Origin: a virus
Virus record (IMG/VR): IMGVR_UViG_3300042868_009074
Location: 1-64,000 of that record
Length of the DNA: 64,000 bases
Strand: one strand, 5' to 3'
Each line of letters starts with the position of its first letter. The stretch's first letter is position 1. Below the pieces are notes generated by a model. The model saw only the letters and a program-made list of their open reading frames with translations. It did no database searches and had not been told where the DNA came from. Shown here piece by piece: positions 15,442 to 24,191 of the stretch. The position numbers and the translations under genes are program-made.

Positions 15442-15675
15442 ATGAACACAGGCATAAAAAACTACCAAGATAAAATACAATCTTATTTAAACGATTGTTA
15501 TTTTGACATTGGCTCAACTCCTACTGGTAACATTCCTTTTATTCTAGATGAAGCTCATCTAGCTAAGATGTTAACCAGAATAGTGGTGAGTGCAGCCACT
15601 GTTTTAACTACTACATTATCCCTTAAGCAATACTCTAAAGAGATGATCAAACACTATAGAAAGACTAAACTATGA
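15442..15675 (+). CDS. Small protein of unknown function, 77 aa
   Basis: Preceded by TAGGAAC; a GTG ten bases upstream is an alternative start. The second half is a hydrophobic/Thr-rich helix (I-V-V-S-A-A-T-V-L-T-T-T-L) and the end is basic (Y-R-K-T-K-L). It overlaps the next ATG (ATGAG). It may be an accessory of the downstream ubiquitin-like system, by position only. Confidence 0.5.
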   Translation: MNTGIKNYQDKIQSYLNDCYFDIGSTPTGNIPFILDEAHLAKMLTRIVVSAATVLTTTLSLKQYSKEMIKHYRKTKL

Positions 15676-16064
15676 GTTCTTACCCAGAAAAAATTCCAGA
15701 TGGAATTGGATCTATAAATGCTTTTCCATTTTCCTTTACCGCAGGCAAGGATGTCAAGCGTGAGTTAGAATTTCAAGTTGATCAAATCAATTCTCGCATA
15801 GAGAAGATTGTTGAACACTTTGTGTATAACGATATTCCTATAGTCCATTATATTCTCAAGGCTTCCAACCAAAAGAATGATCTTAAAAAGCTGGCTAAAG
15901 CTATTGACAGACTTGCTGACCTTGTCCAAATACAAGAGAACCTTTCTTCTCGCCTTAACATAGTTAAGGTTCTCGAGACTGACTCAGCTTGGTTTGCTTC
16001 AACTTTTTCTGACTATTCTTCTGAATTAGATCAAGACTTAATTAATATCATTAATCACCAGTAG
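15672..16064 (+). CDS. Helical protein of unknown function, 130 aa
   Basis: ATG overlaps the previous stop. Residues 25-110 are predicted as long amphipathic helices (I-E-K-I-V-E-H-F, L-K-K-L-A-K-A-I-D-R-L-A-D-L-V) likely forming a coiled-coil bundle. It ends five bases before the first E2-like gene, so it probably belongs to the ubiquitin-like operon; role unknown. Confidence 0.6.
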   Translation: MSSYPEKIPDGIGSINAFPFSFTAGKDVKRELEFQVDQINSRIEKIVEHFVYNDIPIVHYILKASNQKNDLKKLAKAIDRLADLVQIQENLSSRLNIVKVLETDSAWFASTFSDYSSELDQDLINIINHQ

Positions 16065-16069
16065 GAACT

Positions 16070-17884
16070 ATGACTGTCAATTATTCAATTATTCAATCAG
16101 ACGAAGGTGCTATAGCAGTACAATCTACTGTTCAGTCCTTTAATCTAGACCACATTACTAACAAAGATATTGTTTCTTTTTATACCCGGTTCTCTCAATT
16201 CAGTGCTTGGGATACAGGCATTCTTCCAGTAGACGGAAGTGGTGTTCTATCCATACGTACTGCTGGCGAATACACTCAGTTTGCCTATCAGCATAAACCT
16301 GGTCTTTACCATGTTAACTGGGGTGAATCAGAAGGTGCAGCAGCTGCAGCATACTATCTTGCTCAACCATATCGAATCATTATTTGTGACATGAAAGATG
16401 GCAATCTTCTTGGAGCTAGAATGTTCTACTCCCCATATCCCATAACCAACCCATCTCAGCCACTGTACCATGTTAATCTTCCTAATATTAACTGCAATGG
16501 CTACCGTGGCAATGGTGTTGGCTGGATCTGCCTATACCAAAATGAAGATTGGTCTACTCTTCCACTTAATGAACGGATTGTTCGATTCATTGAACGCTGT
16601 TCAGGTGTAGAAACTTACAACGATGCCAATATGTCAGAGACTGATGGTACTCGTTTTTACAAGAAAAATGATAAACCATCTTATTTCTGGGACCCAGTAG
16701 AATGGGAAACCAAATCCGCCGAAGAAGGATATCAATGGACTCTAGATGAAGATCTTTTGATTCCTGTCCTAGTTAAGTCCATGGACAGTCAGTCTGAGCA
16801 TTGCTCTAACGGTGTTCCCCTAACATTTGCTGATGCTCTTGTAGGAGACTACCAGGCTTACTACTATGACAAAAAGCACACTAAGACCATCAATGCTGTC
16901 ATACGTCCTGATAAAGAATTGGATCCTAAAGAAATCCTTTCTTTCTTTGTAGCTTCTTACAACGGAGCTAATTCCCAAAGTAATCCTTTATTAAATAATA
17001 CTTTTGAATCTTCTGAATTAGTTAAACAAAACGTTGGCTCTGCCACTTTTACTGGTTCAGTATTAACTAACGCTCCTGCAGCTCATGCTTCTCATGAAGA
17101 TTCCCCAGATGTTTATTGTGAGACTTGTGAAAATTACTTTACTCAAGATGATATATCTGGAGACTACTATGGCAATAATGTTTGCACTGGTTGCTTAGAA
17201 GACAGTTTTACCTATATTGAATCTGCTGATGCTTATTTTAATCATGAAGATGAAAATATTATATATATAGAACTTCAGGCTACTTCCTTCCATACTGAAT
17301 TTGACTCAGTTGAGATATGTGAAAACTGCAATCAAGCATACGGTAAAGAAGGAAAGAATAACCCTCCTGACAAAGTCATTTGTTTAGATAACAATGACAA
17401 CGTTTGCCCTAAGTGCATTGAGAACTATGCTTACGATAAAGGTATTTCTACTGGGACTTGTGTTTCTTGTGCTAAGTTTGTTGTTACTGAACCAGATTTT
17501 TCTCATCATTACCTCAGCACTCACATTAGTCTTCCATATTATGACTATGAGACTAACGAATCATCGTCAGACGTTAAAGTAGTAACATTCTGTTCTTCTT
17601 GTCAAGACAAACTGCTGATATGTCCATGTGGATTGGTTAAATCTAAATCTTTAGAAGATTTCAATCCTTGTACCCCAATACAATCTGGCACAGGTGAAGA
17701 TGCTATTTCTATAGATAAAGCTTGTGTCTCCTGTGTCAACTTTACCTTTCATGACTCAGAAGAGTTAGAAGCAAATTTTGTTCCTGTATCAATCAGTAAT
17801 TTTACAAATTATCAGAATCAACTTACTTCTATTACTTCAATCCATCAAGGTTTTCAGAAAACTGTAGATGAAGAACCATTTTAA
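16070..17884 (+). CDS. E2-like protein fused to a multi-Cys zinc-binding region (604 aa)
   Basis: The N-terminal ~310 residues contain V-N-L-P-N-I-N-C then G-W-I-C154-L-Y, equivalent in layout to the P-N...G-x-C-L motif around the catalytic Cys of Prok-E2/PRTRC-B proteins, and to the two E2-like proteins at 24982 and 26334. The C-terminal ~250 residues carry many Cys pairs (C-E-T-C, C-T-G-C, C-E-N-C, C-P-K-C, C-V-S-C, C-S-S-C, C-P-C, C-V-S-C), i.e. several treble-clef or RING-like zinc knuckles. This looks like an E2 joined to an E3-like scaffold. The family link is by motif and context, not full-length similarity. Confidence 0.65.
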   Translation: MTVNYSIIQSDEGAIAVQSTVQSFNLDHITNKDIVSFYTRFSQFSAWDTGILPVDGSGVLSIRTAGEYTQFAYQHKPGLYHVNWGESEGAAAAAYYLAQPYRIIICDMKDGNLLGARMFYSPYPITNPSQPLYHVNLPNINCNGYRGNGVGWICLYQNEDWSTLPLNERIVRFIERCSGVETYNDANMSETDGTRFYKKNDKPSYFWDPVEWETKSAEEGYQWTLDEDLLIPVLVKSMDSQSEHCSNGVPLTFADALVGDYQAYYYDKKHTKTINAVIRPDKELDPKEILSFFVASYNGANSQSNPLLNNTFESSELVKQNVGSATFTGSVLTNAPAAHASHEDSPDVYCETCENYFTQDDISGDYYGNNVCTGCLEDSFTYIESADAYFNHEDENIIYIELQATSFHTEFDSVEICENCNQAYGKEGKNNPPDKVICLDNNDNVCPKCIENYAYDKGISTGTCVSCAKFVVTEPDFSHHYLSTHISLPYYDYETNESSSDVKVVTFCSSCQDKLLICPCGLVKSKSLEDFNPCTPIQSGTGEDAISIDKACVSCVNFTFHDSEELEANFVPVSISNFTNYQNQLTSITSIHQGFQKTVDEEPF

Positions 17885-17916
17885 TAAAATAAAAACAAAT
17901 CTTTATAAGGAGATTT

Positions 17917-19572
17917 ATGTCTAACGATACTAAGGAAATAAAAACCATCACTTTAGATGATTTAAATTACTTTTGGATGCCTAACGGTGCTCCATGCTTT
18001 ATCGCCAATAACTATGATGTTGTTGATGATTACTGCGATACTGTTGAAAGTTTTGGCTTTCAAATTTATTATATCATAACCGATAAAGAAACAAGTAAAA
18101 CTGTTCAAGTCAAAAACGACAAAGGAGTTATGATTCCAACTGAAGTATATGATTATACTCCAGCTGTATTTAAAGTTGTTAATAACTTTACAGGTCGTGC
18201 CGTCATGGAATCCAAAGAACCTTTCGGTACTTCATTCTGCCCAGTAAAAGAAGTAGCAGAGTATACTATGCCTTCAATTCCTCGGATTATTATCGATAAA
18301 CTTGATGAGTTCTTTAGATTAGTTCATGCTCAGCATGGCACTGAGTCTATTGTTATCTTGACTTATGATACCACTAAAGAAGGTTCTGAAGGTTGGGGCG
18401 TCTTAGTCCCCGAGCAAGAGAACAACTCTGTTCACTGCAAGTATGACAATGATTCTATTGCTGCTATTAAACCAGATCATGTCATGATTGTTGGCTCTGT
18501 CCACAGTCATCCTGAGATGTCGGCATATGCTTCTGGTACAGACCATGAAGACCAAGCTGACTTTGATGGCATCCATATTACTTATGGCTGGCAAAAATCA
18601 GTTAATGCTGGAGCTACCCAGTATCACTTGGAGCTTCAGATTGGTGGTTCTAACTATGTACTCAAACCTGAAGATGTATTTGAATACAACCCTCCTCCCA
18701 CTAAGGACCCTGACCCAGAGGTTCTAGAGTGGAGCTCTAAAGTAAAAAAAGTATCCCCCCCGCTTATGGGGGTTTCGGGTACTCAGGTGGCGCATACACC
18801 AAGCCAGTCGTACCAGGCAAGTTGGGCTCTTCAAGCGACCAACTCTCGACCTATTCAAGCTGGTATGGATACGATTAGTTCTTTCGATAGAACTAAATTC
18901 ATATCTGACCTAGGTACAGTTGAAGCAGATGCTGTAGTTGCTATAGAAATAGATGATTCAACTAATCCAGATCGCAACTGCTTGATCTGTTATTTTCCTC
19001 TAACTTTAGCTGATCTCAACACTGGCTTCTGCATGACTTGTGATACTCCTATAATCACTCCAGAAATGGGTCATAGAGATATTCTAGCATTCCTAGACTA
19101 TTACTGTGACCAACGTGCTTTGGATCCTACAGTTCCTTATTATGTTTACTGCATGGATGAAAATAATAATTCAAATAACTTTTTGATTAATATTAAATCT
19201 GCTGGTCAAATTTCTAATCTAGAAGATCCTGAAGTAGAATTATATTCTGGTGCTGACTTTCTAGAGTATACAGTTTGCTGCAGTACGCCATTAACTATGG
19301 TGGAACTGTGCAAGTGCACTGTTACTGTCTTAGAGGAACACGTTGCTGACTTTGACAAAGCACACAAGGAAGTAGACATCTATGATTCTACTGACGACTG
19401 CTTGTCATGTGATAGTTATTATCAAACTTCATGTCCTCAATTTAAAAATGCTTTAGTTAATTATGTAACTTATAATTCTATTGTAAATGTTCAAATAAAA
19501 AAATGCGACAACTATGTCTATTATAAAGACTTAACTGCCGTCAATAATTTCGAAAGTACTTATTATGACTGA
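17917..19572 (+). CDS. JAB/MPN (JAMM) metallo-isopeptidase with zinc-finger tail
   Basis: 551 residues. A perfect JAMM signature is present: H196-S-H198, seven residues, S206-x-x-D209, giving the zinc ligands of deubiquitinases and of PRTRC protein A; a Glu upstream in the strand before W-G-V-L is the likely catalytic base. A Pro-rich linker (about 275-305) leads to a C-terminal half with Cys pairs (C-L-I-C, C-M-T-C, C-C-S-T, C-K-C, C-L-S-C) for zinc. It should cleave the ubiquitin-like protein from conjugates or mature it. Good site AAGGAG. It overlaps the E1 gene by 8 bases. A candidate frameshift signal lies between the two halves (18744). Confidence 0.9.
   Translation: MSNDTKEIKTITLDDLNYFWMPNGAPCFIANNYDVVDDYCDTVESFGFQIYYIITDKETSKTVQVKNDKGVMIPTEVYDYTPAVFKVVNNFTGRAVMESKEPFGTSFCPVKEVAEYTMPSIPRIIIDKLDEFFRLVHAQHGTESIVILTYDTTKEGSEGWGVLVPEQENNSVHCKYDNDSIAAIKPDHVMIVGSVHSHPEMSAYASGTDHEDQADFDGIHITYGWQKSVNAGATQYHLELQIGGSNYVLKPEDVFEYNPPPTKDPDPEVLEWSSKVKKVSPPLMGVSGTQVAHTPSQSYQASWALQATNSRPIQAGMDTISSFDRTKFISDLGTVEADAVVAIEIDDSTNPDRNCLICYFPLTLADLNTGFCMTCDTPIITPEMGHRDILAFLDYYCDQRALDPTVPYYVYCMDENNNSNNFLINIKSAGQISNLEDPEVELYSGADFLEYTVCCSTPLTMVELCKCTVTVLEEHVADFDKAHKEVDIYDSTDDCLSCDSYYQTSCPQFKNALVNYVTYNSIVNVQIKKCDNYVYYKDLTAVNNFESTYYD
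18744..18775 (+). promoter_or_regulatory. Candidate -1 ribosomal frameshift signal inside the JAB gene
   Basis: A-AAA-AAA (18744-18750) stands in the correct phase for a slippery heptamer (codons GTA AAA AAA GTA). It is followed after about four bases by CCCCCC...GGGGG, a GC-rich hairpin in otherwise AT-rich DNA. A -1 shift would add roughly 55 codons and stop near 18913, giving the JAMM domain without its zinc tail. Prediction only. Confidence 0.35.
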
Positions 19573-20320
19573 TCAAAAACGTTTTGTTCTTGTTGGAGCT
19601 GGTGGCATTGGCACTTGGCTTGCAGCTGGACTTGCTCGCATGTTAGAGTTTAAATATCCTGGCTCTGCTCTTATTATCGTCGATGGTGATACATATGAAG
19701 AACGGAACAAAGAGCGTCAATCATTTTCTCAGATGGGAAACAAAGCAGTTGCTACTGCCCATGACTTGACCCAACAGTTTCCTAACACTATGTTTATCCC
19801 AGTCCCTAAATGGGTTGTTGACGACAACTTTGGTGGAGTCACAGATGATCAAGATTCTCCTAAAATTAAAGCTTCTGCTTTGATTACCGAAAACGATGTA
19901 GTCTTTGCTGTTGTTGACAACTTTGCTGCTCGTAAGATTATCTTTGATGCTGCTCAAAACTTAGACAACGTTGACATCTTTACTGGTGGCAACGATGACG
20001 CTTTATTTGGTAGTGTTTATCATTACCAACGCCGTGATGGTCACGATGTAACTGACCATCCAGTGCATACTCATTCTGAATATGAAAATCCTCCAGACAA
20101 AAATCCTGGTGAATTATCATGTCAAGATCGTGCCAAAATCGAAGGTGGTACTCAGCTATTGGCTACCAATATGGCTGTAGCTGCCTTCCTTCTTGGTCGC
20201 GTACAAAAGACAATTGTGTCTAATCAAAATCCCGACGAAGCAGAAATTTATTTTGACCTTGGTATCGGCAAGTCCGAACCATATGATCGTCGACCAACCC
20301 TACAACCTGTAGTACAATAA
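19565..20320 (+). CDS. E1-like ThiF-fold adenylating enzyme (PRTRC-ThiF type)
   Basis: 251 residues. The nucleotide loop is G11-A-G-G-I-G16; V-D-G-D42 binds the ribose, and R47-N48...R51-Q52 supply the adenylation residues. The only cysteine, C186 in E-L-S-C-Q-D, is the candidate thioester Cys, followed by E-G-G-T-Q and T-N-M-A-V-A-A-F, an arrangement I know from PRTRC ThiF proteins. It should adenylate the C-terminal Gly of the ubiquitin-like protein encoded 14 bases downstream and pass it to an E2-like protein. Shorter than eukaryotic E1, typical for bacterial forms. Confidence 0.88.
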   Translation: MTDQKRFVLVGAGGIGTWLAAGLARMLEFKYPGSALIIVDGDTYEERNKERQSFSQMGNKAVATAHDLTQQFPNTMFIPVPKWVVDDNFGGVTDDQDSPKIKASALITENDVVFAVVDNFAARKIIFDAAQNLDNVDIFTGGNDDALFGSVYHYQRRDGHDVTDHPVHTHSEYENPPDKNPGELSCQDRAKIEGGTQLLATNMAVAAFLLGRVQKTIVSNQNPDEAEIYFDLGIGKSEPYDRRPTLQPVVQ

Positions 20321-20334
20321 AGGAGATAACAGTT

Positions 20335-20592
20335 ATGACTGCTATGAATAATACCGGAGGAGCAGCACAGTCTGCTTCTGGCCAAATGGCAAATGTCCGT
20401 TTTGGCGTTTACACTCAACCAGCACCAGTTGCTGGAAAGACTGTTCGCGAAGTTCGCGAGCAGTTCTCAAAGCTTTGGGGAATACCTTCTGATGCAGTAG
20501 CATACAAGGGTAAAGACAAGCTCGATGAGGATACTGTTATCGGTGCATCTGATAACGTAGAGTTCCACCGCCGTGCTGGCGAAAAGGGTTAA
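20335..20592 (+). CDS. Ubiquitin-like beta-grasp protein ending GEKG (Prok_Ub / PRTRC-C type)
   Basis: 85 residues: a Gly/Ala/Ser-rich, probably flexible N-terminal tail (1-22), then a beta-grasp pattern: strand R-F-G-V-Y, helix T-V-R-E-V-R-E-Q-F, K-G-K-D-K-L-D-E-D, and a last strand V-E-F-H-R-R ending A-G-E-K-G. PRTRC protein C, as I remember it, ends in a similar F-R-R-x-x-G-T-K-G. The terminal Gly is therefore exposed without processing. A strong AAGGAG site and C-ending codons suggest abundance, and a terminator follows directly, so it is the last gene of the JAB-E1-Ubl transcript. Confidence 0.82.
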   Translation: MTAMNNTGGAAQSASGQMANVRFGVYTQPAPVAGKTVREVREQFSKLWGIPSDAVAYKGKDKLDEDTVIGASDNVEFHRRAGEKG

Positions 20593-20614
20593 TTTAACTC
20601 TTCCCTAAATCTGA

Positions 20615-20662
20615 GGGAGAGTATGCTTAACTTACTTTGAGTGTACTCTCCCACTTTTTTTC
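20615..20662 (+). terminator. Intrinsic terminator after the ubiquitin-like gene
   Basis: GGGAGAGTA (20615-20623) pairs perfectly with TACTCTCCC (20644-20652), followed by A-C and a run of eight T. It separates the JAB-E1-Ubl genes from the AAA ATPase gene, perhaps only partially, since the latter has no obvious own promoter. Confidence 0.85.
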
Positions 20663-20695
20663 AAAGCCACCAGTTACTAATCAAGGTTTATATTA

Positions 20696-22312
20696 ATGCT
20701 TTTTTCTCAAATAAAATTAGGTCATCCAACTTTATGGATTAAATCTATAGATTCTTTTAAGACTATAGAATCTATTGTAAATTATCCATCTAGAATTTAT
20801 TTTACATTAGATCCAGTTAAAGGTTTTTGTGAATATAAAAACCAAACTTGGAAACCAGTATTGGTAGACATGCCAAACCCAGATGATCCTGGTACAACTA
20901 TTAAAAAAACTACTTTTGATTTTGTAGTTGCAAACGAATTCCTTTCTACTTACCTAGAAGATAAGCCAAAGACATTTATATTTAACATCTTTGCTCAAGC
21001 TCAAGAGTTTGTAGGAAGTTATGCTGGCTTATTTAACCACGCTATGATGCAGTATCGTGATGCCTTTTGGACTAATGATTTATCTGAAATGCCTCTTCAG
21101 TATATTGTTACATCCCCATTTGATTGCCCTGAAGAATTTGCACACTTGTTTAAATTCGTAGAAATGGGCTATCCTTCTTCTGAAGAACTAACATCAGTTC
21201 TTTCTCATATCTCTACCTCTTCTGACGGTCAGTTAGTTAAGCCAGAGACAGTAAAAGATATTGTCAATGCCGGACTTGGTTTATCTGAGTCTGAGTTTAT
21301 CAACTTATCTTTACAATCTGTTTTAGAATGTGGCGAAGTATCTTCTGAATATATTTATTCTCAGAAGATGAGCGACATGAAGAAGAACGGCATACTTGAA
21401 ATCATCAAGCCTAAAGTTCACTTTCAAAATATTGGTGGCCTTGATGCCATTAAAGATTTGATTATACGTAATGCTAATCTATGGCATAACCCAGAACAAG
21501 CTGCTAAGTTTGGTATTTCTCCAATCCGTCGCATGCTTATGGTTGGGGTTCCAGGTACTGGCAAGTCAGCTATCTGTGAAGCTACTGCTAATGCCCTGGG
21601 TTTGGACCTAGCTCGTACTGGCATTAGCCAGGTAATGAACTCTTACATTGGTCAATCAGAGCAGAATATGCGTACTGTATTTAAACAAATCAATGCAATG
21701 GCTCCACTTTGTGTTTGGATCGATGAGTTTGGTCGAGATCTATCCGGTGGCTCCAGCTCGTCTCATGTAGATGGTGGCACTACAGACCGTGTCCACGGAG
21801 AGTTCCTTACAGGCCTTCAGGAGCTTCCTGACAACGTATTCTTGATGTGTGCAGCTAATCAGCTAGAACACCTTAAACCAGAGATGCTTCGTGCAGATCG
21901 TTTCGATAAGATTATGTTTGTAGGCTTGCCTTCATTTAGTGAGCGTTCTGATATTATTAAAATATATCTTTCCGACATTGACACAGATCATGTGTATAAT
22001 TATGATGCGATTTCTCATGCTACTCAGTATTTTACTGGTGCTGAGATCAAGTCTCTTATTAAGGAAGTTAAATTTTACGTTAGTTCTTCAGAACTTCGTG
22101 CAATCAATACCAATGATGTAGTTTCTTATGCTCCTAAAATGAGAAACATTCTTTGGAATAAAAGTCGTCCAATGATTCAAGACCTCTACAAAACAGCTAT
22201 AGATCAATGGGATTGGGCATCGACGGATCAGTTCGAAGATGCTAAACTTATAATGAACCCCAATCGTTCTACAGCACCTGTTTCAGCCCCTAAAATACCA
22301 GTATTTAAATAG
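20696..22312 (+). CDS. AAA+ ATPase, Ycf46-like
   Basis: 538 residues. The first ~235 residues resemble the N-terminal domain of Ycf46-type ATPases (predicted alpha/beta, possibly a decayed nucleotide fold). F-Q-N-I-G-G-L begins the AAA core; Walker A is G-V-P-G-T-G-K290-S, Walker B C-V-W-I-D-E344, then an Asn sensor 1 in C-A-A-N-Q and an arginine-finger region R-A-D-R-F-D. Such single-ring AAA proteins act as unfoldases or remodelers. Placed among E1, Ubl, JAB and E2-like genes, it may act on tagged proteins; this role is inferred from position only. Confidence 0.88.
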   Translation: MLFSQIKLGHPTLWIKSIDSFKTIESIVNYPSRIYFTLDPVKGFCEYKNQTWKPVLVDMPNPDDPGTTIKKTTFDFVVANEFLSTYLEDKPKTFIFNIFAQAQEFVGSYAGLFNHAMMQYRDAFWTNDLSEMPLQYIVTSPFDCPEEFAHLFKFVEMGYPSSEELTSVLSHISTSSDGQLVKPETVKDIVNAGLGLSESEFINLSLQSVLECGEVSSEYIYSQKMSDMKKNGILEIIKPKVHFQNIGGLDAIKDLIIRNANLWHNPEQAAKFGISPIRRMLMVGVPGTGKSAICEATANALGLDLARTGISQVMNSYIGQSEQNMRTVFKQINAMAPLCVWIDEFGRDLSGGSSSSHVDGGTTDRVHGEFLTGLQELPDNVFLMCAANQLEHLKPEMLRADRFDKIMFVGLPSFSERSDIIKIYLSDIDTDHVYNYDAISHATQYFTGAEIKSLIKEVKFYVSSSELRAINTNDVVSYAPKMRNILWNKSRPMIQDLYKTAIDQWDWASTDQFEDAKLIMNPNRSTAPVSAPKIPVFK

Positions 22313-22324
22313 ATAGGATAAATA

Positions 22325-22966
22325 ATGTCAGATGAAGTAATGAATTCCGTACAGGAATTCTTAACACAATTAGATGATGATTCAAATTCACCAGAGCAAG
22401 TATTCTCTAGTGACAACAAAGATTATGAAAATGATCTTTACAAGAAATGGTTTCGCTCTAAGAGCCAGAGTGGATTTTTATCCATTCGTCCTTGGTTCAC
22501 CGGAATGAAATTTAAAATTGATATTGGCAAAACTTCTCCAGATGGAAAGTTGATTAGCCATACTCATCTTTATGTAGACGCTGTAGACTTTGCGGCTTAC
22601 CTTCGTGCTATTGTACAGGGCAACGCTGCTTCTATATTCCCAGCAAATGATCGCATGGGGATTCCATCTCCAGAAGGTTTTGCTTCCTATGGTGGATCTA
22701 AGGTAGAAGGTAAAGCTATCTCTCGCATCTTTAAGGCCCACCACTGGACTAATGGTGACACAGTAGACCCTAACGCTTTCGTCTGGAAGTCTGGTCATTT
22801 TGCAGCAAGAGTCTCTGACACTGGTGCATTTATACCTGATATGAAGTCTCCTTTATCTGTCGACTCCATTAAAGTTACTCGTCAAGATATCTGTTCTATA
22901 TCTTATATTTTAGATTTAGCTCTTAATTCTTATGTAGCTAACAATCAGAGCTGGTACGAGGTTTAA
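22325..22966 (+). CDS. Protein of unknown function in the ubiquitin-like locus, 213 aa
   Basis: AGGATAAATA precedes ATG 22325. Residues 1-35 are acidic; then a beta-rich stretch (F-L-S-I-R-P-W-F-T-G-M-K-F-K-I-D-I-G) with H-T-H-L-Y-V-D follows. No zinc motif and no cysteine cluster. It lies 12 bases after the AAA gene and is most likely co-transcribed. A substrate adaptor or DNA-binding role is possible, but nothing in the sequence decides. Confidence 0.6.
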   Translation: MSDEVMNSVQEFLTQLDDDSNSPEQVFSSDNKDYENDLYKKWFRSKSQSGFLSIRPWFTGMKFKIDIGKTSPDGKLISHTHLYVDAVDFAAYLRAIVQGNAASIFPANDRMGIPSPEGFASYGGSKVEGKAISRIFKAHHWTNGDTVDPNAFVWKSGHFAARVSDTGAFIPDMKSPLSVDSIKVTRQDICSISYILDLALNSYVANNQSWYEV

Positions 22967-22967
22967 T

Positions 22968-23345
22968 ATGACTGAAGAAAATACTACATCTGTTTTTACA
23001 GTTGATCAATTGAAGGAATACGTAGAATCTTTATTCGTTAACTTTTCTCAAATGATTGATGAGAAGTTTGACGAAATAGATAAAAAAGTAGAAGCTTTTG
23101 AAAAGCAAATAGCAACTCTGGTTATTGGCTTTGGTGAACAAGCTGTCTTTCTTGAGGCTTTGCTAGCCCAACTATCTTTTGCTACTGAAGATGAACAAAA
23201 AGCTTTTCAAACTAACGTTGGAGAAGCTAGAAAACAAATGCTGAAAGTGATGAAAGATGGATCTGAAAACCTCGTGGCCGGTGAGAATGAAAGACTTGCC
23301 TCAGCCATTAATGACGTGGTTAATTCAAAGTCAGCTGAGCTCTGA
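22968..23345 (+). CDS. Coiled-coil protein, 125 aa
   Basis: Starts one base after the previous stop region. Residues 5-60 show heptad-like spacing (V-D-Q-L-K-E-Y-V-E-S-L-F; F-D-E-I-D-K-K-V-E-A-F-E-K-Q-I) and residues 85-120 a second helical stretch. Probably an oligomerisation or adaptor protein. It overlaps the next frame. Confidence 0.6.
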   Translation: MTEENTTSVFTVDQLKEYVESLFVNFSQMIDEKFDEIDKKVEAFEKQIATLVIGFGEQAVFLEALLAQLSFATEDEQKAFQTNVGEARKQMLKVMKDGSENLVAGENERLASAINDVVNSKSAEL

Positions 23346-23544
23346 AAATAACGGACACTGCGTACTATTCGTAGATCCTCATTCAATTGATTTAATTAAA
23401 GATATATCTAACCTATCTCAGGTATATCCTTTAGTTAAGTCTATGTACCCAGATATGACATCTTTGCATGTCGTATCATTTCCTATAAAGCAATTTATAG
23501 AGAACAAAACTTTATCCTTCCACTCAGTAAAGGCTGTATTATGA
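23287..23544 (+). CDS. Small protein of unknown function, about 85 aa
   Basis: The frame is open from 23257; ATG 23287 with GGTGAG upstream is my preferred start, overlapping the coiled-coil gene by 59 bases. The distinct part begins near its residue 21 (N-N-G-H-C-V-L-F-V-D-P-H-S-I-D-L), an alpha/beta-like pattern. A shorter product starting after the overlap cannot be excluded because no later ATG gives the strand H-C-V-L-F-V-D. Confidence 0.45.
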   Translation: MKDLPQPLMTWLIQSQLSSENNGHCVLFVDPHSIDLIKDISNLSQVYPLVKSMYPDMTSLHVVSFPIKQFIENKTLSFHSVKAVL

Positions 23545-24188
23545 TAATTTCTTCTATTGATACTCTTGATCAATTAAATGCAATTTCTTATTCTCAATTT
23601 TTAGAATCTGATCTTATTACTTTTAATTTAATTTCTGCTTATGTTATTAATAATAATTTGTATTCAAATTTGCGGGCCGCCCTACAAATAGAATCTTATT
23701 CAGATTATTCCCTTAGATTAATCGACGATAATCCAGAGAGTACTTACTCTGCTGAAACTCTTGCTACATTTGAGACTTATGCTCCATTAGCTGATGGAGT
23801 TAATTATTACTTCTATCCTTATTCTATTAAAGAATTTACTTCTCAATTCTTTTCTGGGCTTGTTCCCACACTTGCCGAGTCAATTATTTCCTTAATGAAA
23901 TCAACTGGTAGAATCACTCAAATTGGTGGAGGATCAGGTAAGGCTATTATTATAAAGACCCAGTTAATGACTGACGTTCATTTTCAGTCCATTCCTAAGA
24001 CAGTTTCTCCTCAAGAATCTATTCTTGGCATAACTGATGCTCTTTCTTCTTTGACTTCTTACGTTAAAAACAATGAATATCTTTATGACGTTATCGCTCA
24101 AAAAGATCAATTGATAATTGCCCTTCGCGAAGAAGTAAATCAACTTAATAATAAAGTTGTGTCCGTTTATCAAACTACTTGGAGGTAG
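23541..24188 (+). CDS. Protein of unknown function, 215 aa
   Basis: ATG overlaps the previous stop (ATGATAA context). The product is rich in Ser, Tyr and Asn, with a G-G-G-S-G-K-A-I-I-I segment near residue 133 that is not a true P-loop (no downstream Walker B), and a helical C-terminal third (residues 170-210) that could be a coiled coil. Member of the ubiquitin-like gene run. Confidence 0.55.
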   Translation: MIISSIDTLDQLNAISYSQFLESDLITFNLISAYVINNNLYSNLRAALQIESYSDYSLRLIDDNPESTYSAETLATFETYAPLADGVNYYFYPYSIKEFTSQFFSGLVPTLAESIISLMKSTGRITQIGGGSGKAIIIKTQLMTDVHFQSIPKTVSPQESILGITDALSSLTSYVKNNEYLYDVIAQKDQLIIALREEVNQLNNKVVSVYQTTWR

Positions 24189-24191
24189 ATC

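Noticed and set aside
23933-23942. P-loop in the 215-aa protein of the ubiquitin-like locus
   Set aside because: G-G-G-S-G-K-A lacks the strand before and any Walker B; likely a Gly-rich loop.
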